From Maricurvus nonylphenolicus (GTDB taxonomy: Bacteria > Pseudomonadota > Gammaproteobacteria > Pseudomonadales > Cellvibrionaceae): a stretch of DNA of 64,000 nucleotides. The stretch covers positions 1,736,001 through 1,800,000 of the forward strand of contig NZ_AP031498.1 of NCBI RefSeq assembly GCF_042854845.1, written 5' to 3'. Below the pieces are notes generated by a model, which saw nothing but the letters and a program-made list of their open reading frames with translations, was not told where the DNA came from and searched no databases. Made by a program: the position numbers and the translations under genes. The first letter of the stretch is position 1. Each line of letters starts with the position of its first letter. Below, piece after piece: positions 1-9,232 of this stretch.

Positions 1-559
1 TGACCGGCAACATAAAGGGATTGTAGAGCAGCAGGCTGCTATCAACGTTAAACAGTTTCTCCAGGATCTGCATTTCCGCTTCTGAAATCATCAACGTTAA
101 ATCGCTGCGGTAGATCGAGGCGATCTCCCGTTGTGCGTTTTCAGTAAACAGCAATTCGGGGGTAACCGGCGGATTAATCTCGCCGGTTTTTTTGAAGTGT
201 TCATGGCGCGCATAGCGCAAACTAAACAGATCTTCGGTATCGAGAATGCGCAATGCATCGGGGCAGTATTTGGCTACACGCCAGCCAAATTGTTCTTCCA
301 TCATAAAGCGGTCAAACATCACCAGATCCGGGTTTACCGATTGCACAAATGCATCAAAGCTGCTGTTGTTTAGCTGAATACTTTCTTCGCGAATACCGCG
401 AGCGGGAAGGTCGATGCGGTGCACAGACTTTTCAGCAGGGCTGGCAAAAGTGACCTGCCAGCCTTGTTCAATAAAGGTATCGAGCAGGGCCAGCATACGA
501 TAACCGGCAGCGGAAGAGGCGGGTTCTGGCCAGACATAGCCAATAACAAGAACATTCAT
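1..559 (-). CDS. Glycosyltransferase, N-terminal part (runs off the left edge)
   Basis: The frame opens at an ATG at 559 on the minus strand and stays open to the window edge, giving about 186 residues. It begins MNVLVIGYVWPEPASSAAGY, the short beta strand and loop that opens many GT-B glycosyltransferases (group 1 type), where a sugar nucleotide donates to a polysaccharide or surface glycan. A segment with PDLVMFDRFMMEEQFGW follows, as in the N-terminal acceptor domain. The C-terminal donor-binding half lies outside the window, so the family call rests on the N-terminus only. It is divergent from the phosphoribosyltransferase gene at 636, with 76 bases between the starts. Confidence 0.7.
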   Translation of the reverse strand, partial: MNVLVIGYVWPEPASSAAGYRMLALLDTFIEQGWQVTFASPAEKSVHRIDLPARGIREESIQLNNSSFDAFVQSVNPDLVMFDRFMMEEQFGWRVAKYCPDALRILDTEDLFSLRYARHEHFKKTGEINPPVTPELLFTENAQREIASIYRSDLTLMISEAEMQILEKLFNVDSSLLLYNPFMLPV

Positions 560-635
560 GAGGTGATTCTAGGTGTGCATTCAATAAAGAGCTATATGTT
601 ATCCTATCTGTAAGTACAGCATAAGGAAGACAGGT

Positions 636-1202
636 GTGGAAAAAGTCTTTATCAGTTCCCAGCAGTTGCTGGAGGATTCCTTTAATCTTGCCTTGAAGGT
701 TTTTGAGAGCGGTTTTCGCCCCAACTATATTGTTGGCGTGTGGCGCGGAGGGGCACCGGTGGGTATTGCTGTGCAGGAACTGCTGGATGTGATGGGCTTT
801 GAGTCCGACCATATCGCCATTCGCACCTCGTCCTATACTGGCATTGGTGAGCGTGACAAGCATATCAAAGTCCATGGGTTAACTTACCTGATCAAACGTC
901 TTGAGGCTGAAGACTCGCTGCTGATTGTAGACGATGTTTACGACACGGGTTTGAGCGTGCAGCAGGTGGTGAGTGTCTTAAAAGCCGCTTGTAAAAAAAA
1001 CACGCCGGAGATTCGTATTGCCACGCCTTACTTTAAGCCTGGTAATAATCAAACTGATCAAGATCCGGATTACTATATACACGAAACAGAGAAGTGGTTG
1101 GTGTTTCCGCACGAATTGGATGGGTTGACGATTGAGGAGATTCACCAGCATAAGCCGGAGTTGTCCAAGGTGGCGGATAGGTTGATTAAACTGAAGAAGT
1201 AA
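636..1202 (+). CDS. Phosphoribosyltransferase (hypoxanthine phosphoribosyltransferase-like)
   Basis: This 188-residue protein has the type I phosphoribosyltransferase fold signature. A GVWRGGAPVG loop lies near residue 35, and the PRPP-binding motif LLIVDDVYDTG is near residues 94-104. Such enzymes transfer phosphoribose from PRPP to a purine or related base in the cytoplasm; the exact base is not clear here. The start is a GTG at 636 with an AAGGAAG ribosome binding site about 6 bases upstream. It appears to be a single gene: the downstream flank holds an inverted-repeat element and then convergent valS. Confidence 0.85.
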   Translation: MEKVFISSQQLLEDSFNLALKVFESGFRPNYIVGVWRGGAPVGIAVQELLDVMGFESDHIAIRTSSYTGIGERDKHIKVHGLTYLIKRLEAEDSLLIVDDVYDTGLSVQQVVSVLKAACKKNTPEIRIATPYFKPGNNQTDQDPDYYIHETEKWLVFPHELDGLTIEEIHQHKPELSKVADRLIKLKK

Positions 1203-1212
1203 CAGGGAGCAG

Positions 1213-1283
1213 CGTCATCCCTGCGCAGGCAGGGATCCAGTGTCTTTTAGGGACGCTAGATTCCTGCCTGCGCAGGAATGACG
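1213..1283. repeat. Paired palindromic repeat (REP-like) between convergent genes
   Basis: Two 28-base arms (1213-1240 and 1256-1283) are inverted copies differing at three positions, separated by 15 bases. Each arm is itself nearly palindromic around CTGCGCAGGCAG. The element fills the gap between the phosphoribosyltransferase gene and valS, which converge on it. The layout is typical of REP/BIME-type extragenic repeats. It could also act as a bidirectional transcription stop, although there is no clear T run. Confidence 0.8.
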
Positions 1284-1305
1284 TTAACAAAGTGCGGAGT
1301 TAGAT

Positions 1306-4101
1306 TTAGAGTTCAGCAATCTTACCTTTCTGCTCTTCCAGCTTCTCCAAAGCACTCTGCATATCAGCCATCTTGTCCTTTTCCTTTTGAACAACTTCAG
1401 CCGGCGCCTTGTCGACAAACTTCGGATTATTCAGTTTGCCTTCAACGCGCTGCAGGTCTTTCTTGATCTTGTCGATTTCCTTATCCAGACGCGCCATTTC
1501 CGCGTCTTTATCGATCAGGCCAGCCATAGGTACCAGCACTTCCATCTCACCAACAAGACCGGTGGCAGACATAGGTGCTTCATCACCGGCGTTTAACCAG
1601 GTGATAGATTCCAGGCTAGCCAGGGTCAGTAGGTACTGCTCGTTTTCCTGCAGGCGACGCTGATCATCAGCACTACCATTGGCAAACAGAACAGGCACTT
1701 TCTTGGCCGGAGAAATATTCATTTCACCGCGAATATTACGCACGCCTTCAACCACACCTTTGAGCCATTCCACATCGTTAATGGCTTGCTCGTCGATCAG
1801 GCTGTCGTCGCAGATTGGCAGGGCGGCGGTCATGATAGTGTCGCCTTCTGTGCCTGCTAAGTCCTTAACGCGCTGCCAAATCTCTTCAGTGATATACGGC
1901 ATCAATGGGTGAGCCAGACGCAGTACTTCTTCCAGTACGCGAATCAGGGTACGGCGGGTACCCACTTTTTGCGCTTCAGTAGTGCTGTCGCTGTTCAGGA
2001 TAGGCTTGGACAGCTCCAAGTACCAAGAGCAGTACTCGTTCCAGATAAAGTCGTACAGCGCCTGAGAGGCCAAGTCGAAGCGATAGGATTCAACACCTTC
2101 AGCAACGGCTTTTTCGACTTGCTGCAGACGAGCGATAATCCACTTATCCACAACGGACAATTCAAAGTCAGAACCAGTCTGGCCGCAATCACGCGCTTCT
2201 ACGCGGTTACCTTCATCGTCCTGTACTTCACAGTTCATCAGTACATAACGTGAGGCATTCCAGATTTTGTTACAGAAGTTACGGAAGCCTTCGATACGGC
2301 CCACATCAAACTTAATATCACGACCGGTGGAGGCCAGTGAGTAGTAGGTGTAACGCAGGGCATCGGTACCGTAAGCAGCCAAACCTTCCGGGAATTCCTT
2401 ACGGGTCTGTTTTTCAATCTTCTGACGCAGGTGCGGCACCATCATGCCGGCGGTGCGTTTCTCTACCAGCGATTCCAGATCAATACCGTCGATCAGGTCG
2501 ATTGGGTCAAGTACGTTACCTTTCGACTTCGACATCTTCTGACCGTGACTGTCACGTACCAGACCGTGAACGTAGACGGTGTGGAAAGGCACTTCTTTTT
2601 TGAAGTACAGGGTCAGCATAATCATACGCGCAACCCAGAAGAAGATAATGTCGAACCCGGTTACCAGCACATCGGTACTGTGGAAGGTTTTCAGGAAGTC
2701 AGTTTGCTCAGGCCAGCCCAGGGTACCGAAAGTCCACAGACCGGAGGAGAACCAGGTATCCAGAACATCGTCGTCCTGCTTCAGGGTAACGTCATCGGCA
2801 ATATTATTTTTCTTGCGTACTTCTTCTTCGCTGCGGCCAACAAATACATTACCTTCTTCGTCGTACCAGGCCGGAATACGGTGGCCCCACCACAGCTGAC
2901 GGGAAATACACCAGTCCTGAATATCACGCATCCAGGAGAAGTACATGTTTTCGTACTGCTTGGGCACAAACTGGATATCGCCACCTTTAACGGCTTTGAT
3001 CGCCTCGTCGGCCAGCGGCTGGGTTTTCACATACCATTGATCAGTCAGGTAGGGCTCAATCACCACGCCGGTACGATCCCCGCGGGGTACTTTCAGTTTG
3101 TGGTCGTCGATTTTTTCCAGCAGACCCAGGGCGTCCAGATCTTCAACAATCTGCTTACGGGCATCGAAGCGATCCATGCCCTGGTATTTTTCCGGAGCAT
3201 TCTTGTTGATCTGGGCATCATCGTTAAAGATGTTGATCAGCGGTAGGTCGTGGCGCTGGCCCATCTCGTAATCGTTAAAGTCGTGGGCCGGGGTGATCTT
3301 CACACAGCCGGTACCAAACTCACGGTCAACGTAGTCATCGCCAATAATAGGGATCTCGCGGCCAACCAGCGGCAGGGTGATGGTCTTGCCAATCAGATCC
3401 TTGTAGCGCTCGTCTTCCGGGTGTACCGCAACGGCGGAGTCACCCAGCATGGTTTCCGGGCGAGTAGTGGCAACCGTCAGGTGGCCAGAGCCATCAGTCA
3501 GCGGGTAGCGGAAGTGCCACAGGAAGCCGTTTTCCTCTTCAGACAGTACTTCCAGATCGGATACGGCGGTGTGCAGCTTGGGATCCCAGTTCACCAGGCG
3601 CTTGCCGCGGTAAATCAGGTCATCTTCGTACAGGCGGATAAAGACTTCCTGTACAGCTTTATAAAAACCGTCATCCATGGTGAAGCGCTCGCGAGACCAG
3701 TCAGGGCTGGCACCCAGGCGACGCAGCTGCTGGGTAATGGTACCGCCGGACTCTTCCTTCCACTCCCAGATCTTGTCGATAAACTTCTCACGACCCAGGT
3801 CATGGCGGGATACGCCCTTGGCGTCCAGCTGGCGCTCAACCACCATCTGGGTGGCAATACCGGCGTGGTCAGTACCTACCTGCCACAGGGTGTTGTGGCC
3901 CTTCATGCGGTGGTAGCGGATCAGGGCATCCATAATGGATTCCTGGAAACCGTGGCCCATATGCAGGCTGCCGGTGACATTGGGCGGCGGGATCATAATG
4001 CAGTAGGGATCACCCTTGCCGGAAGGCTTAAAGTAACCGCTATCTTCCCAGGTTTTGTACCACTGTTGCTCAATTGCGCTCGGCTGGTAGGTCTTATCCA
4101 T
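1306..4101 (-). CDS. valS: Valyl-tRNA synthetase
   Basis: This 931-residue class I aminoacyl-tRNA synthetase charges tRNA-Val in the cytoplasm and edits mischarged threonine. The HIGH-type motif is present as PPPNVTGSLHMGHG near residue 40, and the KMSKS motif as KMSKSKGNVLDP near residue 525. The CP1 editing insertion and the C-terminal coiled coil (charged residues after about 860) are both recognisable. Length is near that of the E. coli enzyme. In related gammaproteobacteria valS usually follows pepA-holC; here those genes are about 40 kb away on the same strand, so this copy seems to have been separated from its usual neighbours. Confidence 0.98.
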   Translation of the reverse strand: MDKTYQPSAIEQQWYKTWEDSGYFKPSGKGDPYCIMIPPPNVTGSLHMGHGFQESIMDALIRYHRMKGHNTLWQVGTDHAGIATQMVVERQLDAKGVSRHDLGREKFIDKIWEWKEESGGTITQQLRRLGASPDWSRERFTMDDGFYKAVQEVFIRLYEDDLIYRGKRLVNWDPKLHTAVSDLEVLSEEENGFLWHFRYPLTDGSGHLTVATTRPETMLGDSAVAVHPEDERYKDLIGKTITLPLVGREIPIIGDDYVDREFGTGCVKITPAHDFNDYEMGQRHDLPLINIFNDDAQINKNAPEKYQGMDRFDARKQIVEDLDALGLLEKIDDHKLKVPRGDRTGVVIEPYLTDQWYVKTQPLADEAIKAVKGGDIQFVPKQYENMYFSWMRDIQDWCISRQLWWGHRIPAWYDEEGNVFVGRSEEEVRKKNNIADDVTLKQDDDVLDTWFSSGLWTFGTLGWPEQTDFLKTFHSTDVLVTGFDIIFFWVARMIMLTLYFKKEVPFHTVYVHGLVRDSHGQKMSKSKGNVLDPIDLIDGIDLESLVEKRTAGMMVPHLRQKIEKQTRKEFPEGLAAYGTDALRYTYYSLASTGRDIKFDVGRIEGFRNFCNKIWNASRYVLMNCEVQDDEGNRVEARDCGQTGSDFELSVVDKWIIARLQQVEKAVAEGVESYRFDLASQALYDFIWNEYCSWYLELSKPILNSDSTTEAQKVGTRRTLIRVLEEVLRLAHPLMPYITEEIWQRVKDLAGTEGDTIMTAALPICDDSLIDEQAINDVEWLKGVVEGVRNIRGEMNISPAKKVPVLFANGSADDQRRLQENEQYLLTLASLESITWLNAGDEAPMSATGLVGEMEVLVPMAGLIDKDAEMARLDKEIDKIKKDLQRVEGKLNNPKFVDKAPAEVVQKEKDKMADMQSALEKLEEQKGKIAEL

Positions 4102-4397
4102 ATCTCAACTATCTATTTCAACTTGCTGTCTGAAGGCTTGAAAACGGCAAAAATGGCCTGTTGGGCCATTTGGGGCCTGTAATTCGTCAAAAAGAGCGGG
4201 ATTATACAATGGCTGGCCGCTGGGGGGGAGGCTTTCTTGGCAACTCTCAGGTCTGTCAGGATTAGATAACCATTTGTAATTTGGGGGGCTTTGCTTTAGC
4301 GTTGACCGACCTGCATATCTCGCTGTGGCCATAGGTAGATTAACCTTCACCGGTTATAGCAGGTAAGGAATTTTTGACATCCATAAAAGGAATTTTC

Positions 4398-5357
4398 ATG
4401 CGTATTACCACACCTTTCGCGTCTTTTTTGTTTTCCCTGTGTTTGACCAGCCCATTCTCATTAGCAGAATCACCACAGTCTGATCAGCCGGTAGCTGAAG
4501 AAATATCAGTAGCTCAATCTGAAAGTGCAGCAACGCTTGAACTCACTGAAGCTGAGGCCCGTCAGCAATGGGCGGAAGAGTTTCTTAACAGCATTACTCC
4601 GCAGACTGGCACCATTTCACTACCAGGAGGTATTGCCTCGCTGGAAGTGCCTGAGAATTTTTACTACCTCTCACCACAAGATTCCAAGCGAGTGTTGGAA
4701 GAGGCCTGGGGCAACCCTGAATCGGCTCTAGGGTTGGGGATGTTATTCCCGGCTCAGTACTCGCCACTGGATGGTGATGCCTGGGGGGTCGAGATTGATT
4801 ACGAGGAAGAGGGCTATGTCTCCGATGAGAATGCCGCGGATCTGGATTACGATGATTTACTAAAAGAAATGCAGGCCGATACACGTGAATCTTCCGCCTA
4901 CCGTGTTGAAGCTGGTTACGAATCTATCGAGCTCGTTGGTTGGGCTGCTCAACCCTACTACGACGCCCAGACCCACAAACTCTATTGGGCCAAGGAACTT
5001 AAGTTCGGTAGCATTGATTTCAATACCCTGAATTACAATGTTCGCGTGCTGGGACGCCAAGGCGTGTTGGTGATGAACTTTATTGCCAACATGAATCAGC
5101 TCTCTGAGATCGAAGCATCACGTGATGAAGTGCTAGCGATGGCAAGCTTCAATGAAGGTAATCGTTACAGCGATTTTAACCCAGATATCGATAAGGTAGC
5201 GGCTTATGGCATTGGTGGTTTGGTTGCCGGTAAGGTGTTGGCAAAAACGGGCTTGTTGGCGATGGCACTGGTGTTTTTAAAGAAGTTTTGGTTCCTATTA
5301 TTTATTCCGTTGATTTGGCTAAAGAATATTATCTTTAAGAAAAAAGTCGAAAGTTAA
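4398..5357 (+). CDS. DUF2167 family membrane protein
   Basis: This protein of about 319 residues begins with a signal peptide (hydrophobic stretch, then SPFSLAES). The DUF2167-type body contains GTISLPGGIASLEVPENFYY and FPAQYSPLDGDAWGVEIDYE. It ends with a hydrophobic C-terminal region rich in Leu, Phe and Lys, consistent with an exported inner-membrane protein anchored at its C-terminus. I chose the ATG at 4398, preceded by AAAAGG, over a TTG at 4374 because the ATG places the signal peptide directly at the N-terminus. Function is unknown for the family. It is divergent from valS and has no operon partner. Confidence 0.8.
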   Translation: MRITTPFASFLFSLCLTSPFSLAESPQSDQPVAEEISVAQSESAATLELTEAEARQQWAEEFLNSITPQTGTISLPGGIASLEVPENFYYLSPQDSKRVLEEAWGNPESALGLGMLFPAQYSPLDGDAWGVEIDYEEEGYVSDENAADLDYDDLLKEMQADTRESSAYRVEAGYESIELVGWAAQPYYDAQTHKLYWAKELKFGSIDFNTLNYNVRVLGRQGVLVMNFIANMNQLSEIEASRDEVLAMASFNEGNRYSDFNPDIDKVAAYGIGGLVAGKVLAKTGLLAMALVFLKKFWFLLFIPLIWLKNIIFKKKVES

Positions 5358-5390
5358 AAAGATAAAGTGGAGGGGGTTATATCCCTCCAC

Positions 5391-6188
5391 TTATTTTGAG
5401 GTTTCCTGTCTTAACGCGTTTCCCAGTACCAAAAAATACTCTTGAAAAGCAACGTTAATCCGCTGCCGTTGTTCTCCTTGCGGATACAGCCCCATCTTGG
5501 CCTCATCACTGGCTTTGGTTCCTGCCACCAAAAAGTTATTACTAATATGGGAGTCCTGCACAAATGCCTCAAACGCACGGGCACAGAGCTCTTCCGGTTT
5601 ACTGTAATAGCAGATGTTATGTTCCCGATCGGTCTTAGCTGATTGTAAGAACAGTTCACTTGGCTCATTACCATCGGCATCGAGCATAATGGCCCGGAAG
5701 CAGGCAAACAGGCGATCGTTAATCGGGTGGGGAATTGGGGTGGCATCTTTGAGCCAGGCTTCAGAGGCAAATATGTTTGAATCGATATCACTAAACGCCT
5801 TGGTGCCCAGATAGTGATCGAATGCATGAAACCACTCGTGGGCAATGCTTCCTGGACCTGCATTTTTGGCTAGAGAAAAGGTGCGGCTGCTGGGTAAGTA
5901 GTGGGCCGAGACACCGGGCTGGCCGCCAATACCGTATTGGAAAGACAGGGTGCCGCGTAAGGATATTAAGGTTTCGGGGCCCTGCAGTATGTCCATTAAA
6001 TCTACCAGAGCGTGGTAGAACAAATCGGCGGCACGGTTGCGTTCGTCATCCGTGACCCAACGGCCAATGCTGATTGAGCGGAAATCGAAGCGTGAGCGGA
6101 CGTCTACAAAGCTGATGGGCTGGCCGTTAGCATGAGTGAGCGTTGGGCTATTGGGGTTATTGCGGTAGAACGCTCGCTTTGATGGCAT
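5391..6188 (-). CDS. Putative HExxH metallopeptidase-like protein (CLCA_X/LPD1-like)
   Basis: This 265-residue protein carries a clear zinc-binding motif HEWFHAFDHYLG, with HExxH at residues 117-121. A later Glu-rich helix (EELCARAFEAFVQ) could supply a third metal ligand. The overall pattern (a BxxF domain, HE..HAFDH and the late EE.CARAFE helix) recalls the CLCA_X or LPD1-type proteins known from genomes and phage polyvalent proteins; that name is from memory, not a search. There is no signal peptide, so it should be cytoplasmic. It converges with the DUF2167 gene, 33 bases away. Substrate is unknown. Confidence 0.6.
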   Translation of the reverse strand: MPSKRAFYRNNPNSPTLTHANGQPISFVDVRSRFDFRSISIGRWVTDDERNRAADLFYHALVDLMDILQGPETLISLRGTLSFQYGIGGQPGVSAHYLPSSRTFSLAKNAGPGSIAHEWFHAFDHYLGTKAFSDIDSNIFASEAWLKDATPIPHPINDRLFACFRAIMLDADGNEPSELFLQSAKTDREHNICYYSKPEELCARAFEAFVQDSHISNNFLVAGTKASDEAKMGLYPQGEQRQRINVAFQEYFLVLGNALRQETSK

Positions 6189-6248
6189 GGGTAGATGGTT
6201 GGTAAAATGTGTTTTGTGGATTGTAATGCTCTTGCTCTGGAAGGAGAA

Positions 6249-6275
6249 GGGGGCTGACCCGCAGGGTCAGACCCC
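6249..6275. repeat. GGGTCTGACCC-type palindromic repeat, copy 1
   Basis: This is an inverted repeat of two 12-base arms (6249-6260 and 6264-6275) around a 3-base loop, with one mismatch. It matches the perfect copy at 22734-22760 and a half copy at 44255-44270, so it is a dispersed family in this genome. It sits upstream of the minus-strand HExxH gene and downstream of a TonB receptor gene. Confidence 0.75.
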
Positions 6276-6341
6276 AGCGTTCTTGGTAATTCCGTCGTGC
6301 GGGACTGACTCCGGATTTATATATACACCGCTCAGATACAC

Positions 6342-6390
6342 AAAAAAGCCCACCGAACTGCCAAACTCAATAGCAGCGTGATGGGCTTTA
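6342..6390 (-). terminator. Rho-independent terminator of the TonB receptor gene
   Basis: Read on the minus strand, AAAGCCCAT is followed about 30 bases later by GTGGGCTTTTTT. This forms a stem with a T run shortly after the receptor stop codon at 6407. The loop is long, so the hairpin is less compact than usual. Confidence 0.6.
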
Positions 6391-6406
6391 GTGAAGATGA
6401 GGCTAG

Positions 6407-8749
6407 TTAAAAGCGATAATCTACACGTGCCCCCACAGTACGCGGACGAGAAGGATCCGTCTGCGTAGCAGGCAGGTTGTAAGTGTCTTCAGAGTAACCC
6501 CAGTTGTAGTACTCTTCTTCAAATACATTGTCGATATAAGCGGTTAGGCGCCAGGTGTCGTCTTCAGAGGACAGGGCTGCGCGCAGGTTAACCACTTCGA
6601 AGCTATCGATTTGTACCTGTTTGTCGTTGGATACTTCTGAGTACTGGCTGGCGGTGTAGGTATATTCACCGGTCAGAGCCAGTTTACCCAGGCCGGTATC
6701 GATGGTGTAAGTCAGCATGGTCACGCCTGAGAATTCAGGTGAGAAAGGCATCTCATTACCGTCACAGCTATCACACAGATCATTCGGGGCACCTGAGAAT
6801 TCGGTATCCAGATAGGCCATACCGACATACAGATCCAGTGAATCCCCAATCAACCAGCGCAGATCAACTTCCAGTCCCTGACCTTCGGATTCACCCAGGT
6901 TGTCAGTAATGGTTGCACCACCGCTACCATCAAAGAAGGCTTGTTGCAGATCTTCATAGGTGTAGCTGAACAGTGAGATGTTGACGTTCATGGTGTCATC
7001 CAGCAACACACCTTTGGCACCGATTTCATAGGCCAGTACCGACTCTTCATCGAAACGGGCTGGTACGCCATTGGCGGCATCAACAACACCGTCGACAGCG
7101 GCACCGGTGATATCGACACGCAGGTAATCAAAACCGCCGGATTTGTAACCGGTGGCTACGCTGCCGTAGATATTCCATTGCTCGGTAAGTTGATGGCTGA
7201 GGGCAATACGGCCGGAAAGGTTTTCCCAGGTATTGGTGTCTTTAATCTCGCCATCGGTGAAAATTTCGACGTTGTTCCAGCCGGCGATCCAAGAATCGGG
7301 CACGGCTGCGTTAACGGAGTATTCTTTTTTATCCTCGGTATAGCGAACGCCAAGGCTTAATTCCGTCGCTTCACTCAGTTCCCAGCTCAGGTTGCCGTAC
7401 ACACCCCAGCCACTAAATTTACCTTCAGTAACGGAGCGTTCAAACAAGGTGTTTGTGCTGGTATACGAAAAAGGATCGGTAGTGCCGATGTTATCGGTAC
7501 CAAACAGGTCATCCATGGCTTCTGCGGTACTGGCGTAACCGGAACTTGGTAATGCTGCGATAGGACCACCTAAATCAGCCAGGTCAGAACAGGTACGAAT
7601 GCTGTCTGCTGGAGCTATGACACCTTCATCAACAAAAATACCATCACACAGATAATCTTCGTTGCTGTTATCGCTGAAGGTTGCATCGATATCTTCCTGG
7701 TAATAACTGACACCGGTTACCCAGTGGAAGGGGCCGTCACCGGTGGAAGCCAGGCGAAACTCCTGGCTGAAATAATCTCCTTCCTGATCGCGTTTAAAGG
7801 TATCAATGTTTGCGGCTGTGCCATCAAAATCTTCGGTGTAGCTGTAGTCGTGAGTTTTATAACCACTGATCGACGTGAGTTTCATACCGTCTAGGTCGAT
7901 ATCGAGAGTGGCGATAACGTCGGTGATTTCAGATTCGTCATTACCGCGCTGGTCATTAAAGACTTCATCGAAATCGCCCTGGGTATCCAGTGCACGATAA
8001 ATGGTGCCGTCACTTTGGCGTTCTTCGTGTTGAATCAGTACAGTCAGGCTGGCATCTTCCCAACCGTCATAGACGGTAACCAGGCGCACGGCATCCACTT
8101 CACTTTGGCCTAAATCGCGACCGCCGGCCAGGTTTTTAACGTGGCCGTCTTCCTCTTCATGGATGCCTGACAAACGCATTGCCAGATCATCGGTGATGGG
8201 CAGGTCGACACTGACGCTGGCTTCTTTACGGCCTAATTCGCCAAAGCCGACAGAGACTTCGCCACCAAATTCATTGCCCGGTTTTTGGCTAACCATGCTG
8301 ATGGCGCCGGAGGCGGTGTTACGGCCAAACAGCGTACCCTGCGGGCCTTTAACCACTTCTACTCGCGCCATATCAAACATGGTGGGGGTGGCACCGGTGC
8401 GGCTTTGTGATACGCCGTCGAGGAATACACCAATGGCAGGATCGCTGCCGCTACCAAAACCGTTGTTGCTGATACCGCGCACAGAGACGGCATCAAAGAA
8501 GGAGTCTTCGGTTTGACCGGAAACGCCCGGGGTGATGGAAAACAGGTCTTTGAAGTTGTTGAGGTTGGCATCTTTCAGGGCTTCGCCAGTGAAGGCGCTA
8601 ACCGACATGGGGACTTCCTGCAGGGTTTGCTCCCGCATTTGTGCCGTGACAACTATCTCTTCAATGGTGTTGGCCAGAAGGTATTCGGTGGGTACCAGAG
8701 CTGCAAAAACTCCTAAGGCCAGCAGGTTGCGTCTAGATTTAACAGACAT
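6407..8749 (-). CDS. TonB-dependent outer-membrane receptor
   Basis: This 780-residue protein starts with a signal peptide and a TonB box EEIVVTAQ near residue 31. A plug domain follows (VSVRGISNNG, VEVVKGPQGTLFGRNTASG) and then a long beta barrel ending in an aromatic residue (VGARVDYRF). Such receptors import scarce or bulky compounds across the outer membrane with TonB energy. The plug sequence places it with the broad receptor class common in hydrocarbon- and steroid-using marine bacteria rather than with classic siderophore receptors; this is a weak inference. A strong GGAGAGG site precedes the start. No transporter or sigma/anti-sigma pair is adjacent, so the ligand is unknown. Confidence 0.93.
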   Translation of the reverse strand: MSVKSRRNLLALGVFAALVPTEYLLANTIEEIVVTAQMREQTLQEVPMSVSAFTGEALKDANLNNFKDLFSITPGVSGQTEDSFFDAVSVRGISNNGFGSGSDPAIGVFLDGVSQSRTGATPTMFDMARVEVVKGPQGTLFGRNTASGAISMVSQKPGNEFGGEVSVGFGELGRKEASVSVDLPITDDLAMRLSGIHEEEDGHVKNLAGGRDLGQSEVDAVRLVTVYDGWEDASLTVLIQHEERQSDGTIYRALDTQGDFDEVFNDQRGNDESEITDVIATLDIDLDGMKLTSISGYKTHDYSYTEDFDGTAANIDTFKRDQEGDYFSQEFRLASTGDGPFHWVTGVSYYQEDIDATFSDNSNEDYLCDGIFVDEGVIAPADSIRTCSDLADLGGPIAALPSSGYASTAEAMDDLFGTDNIGTTDPFSYTSTNTLFERSVTEGKFSGWGVYGNLSWELSEATELSLGVRYTEDKKEYSVNAAVPDSWIAGWNNVEIFTDGEIKDTNTWENLSGRIALSHQLTEQWNIYGSVATGYKSGGFDYLRVDITGAAVDGVVDAANGVPARFDEESVLAYEIGAKGVLLDDTMNVNISLFSYTYEDLQQAFFDGSGGATITDNLGESEGQGLEVDLRWLIGDSLDLYVGMAYLDTEFSGAPNDLCDSCDGNEMPFSPEFSGVTMLTYTIDTGLGKLALTGEYTYTASQYSEVSNDKQVQIDSFEVVNLRAALSSEDDTWRLTAYIDNVFEEEYYNWGYSEDTYNLPATQTDPSRPRTVGARVDYRF

Positions 8750-9232
8750 AATTTCCTCTCCTCTAATAGTACTTAGAGATGTGTATTTTTATTATTAATA
8801 GCCCTCATCTATCGAGGCCCTGGCCACGCCATGCACGTTTCTAATGCTTGCTTTTACAGCTTAGCTCGCATTTTGCTTTGTTTATTCGGCTCTGGCGAGT
8901 CCGGGGTAAACAGCCAAGGATCAACCGTTATTCTATTAGCTCAAAATTCAACAGCCGAGTTATTGTTCGGTTTTTGGGCGGCGTTTGTCAACAGTTAAAT
9001 TGAATTATTGTTCGATTATTGGGTTGGGCGGATAGACGGCACATCGATAGTGCAAAAACAGCCTGTAAATGACTGCCGGGTACCAGATCAGGGCACAACT
9101 TCTAGTGTTAGGTATCCTTTGGTTATCTGATAACTGTTTCCTTTAGGAAACAATGAAGTTCGCTTTGCTGTATATGGAATGAATACTTCTGGCGCTAGAC
9201 TGTTGTGGTATGTCGATAATTGAGGAGATTCC
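8750..9232. promoter_or_regulatory. Divergent intergenic region with direct repeats and two palindromes
   Basis: This 483-base gap separates the minus-strand TonB receptor from the plus-strand nitroreductase and has no convincing gene. On the receptor side there are two direct repeats, TTATTGTTCGGTTTTTGGG (8960-8978) and a copy differing at two positions (9005-9023), 45 bases apart. Nearer the nitroreductase are two adjacent palindromes: GTTATCTGATAAC (9122-9134) and GTTTCCTTTAGGAAAC (9136-9151). These look like operator sites for one or two regulators that are not encoded next door. Confidence 0.5.

Noticed and set aside
2431..4182. Long open frames antisense to valS
   Set aside because: They are opposite the certain valS gene and have no family features; the codon pattern of valS explains the open frames.
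6187..6381. Short frame through repeat copy 1
   Set aside because: It runs through a palindromic repeat and a terminator and shows no protein character.
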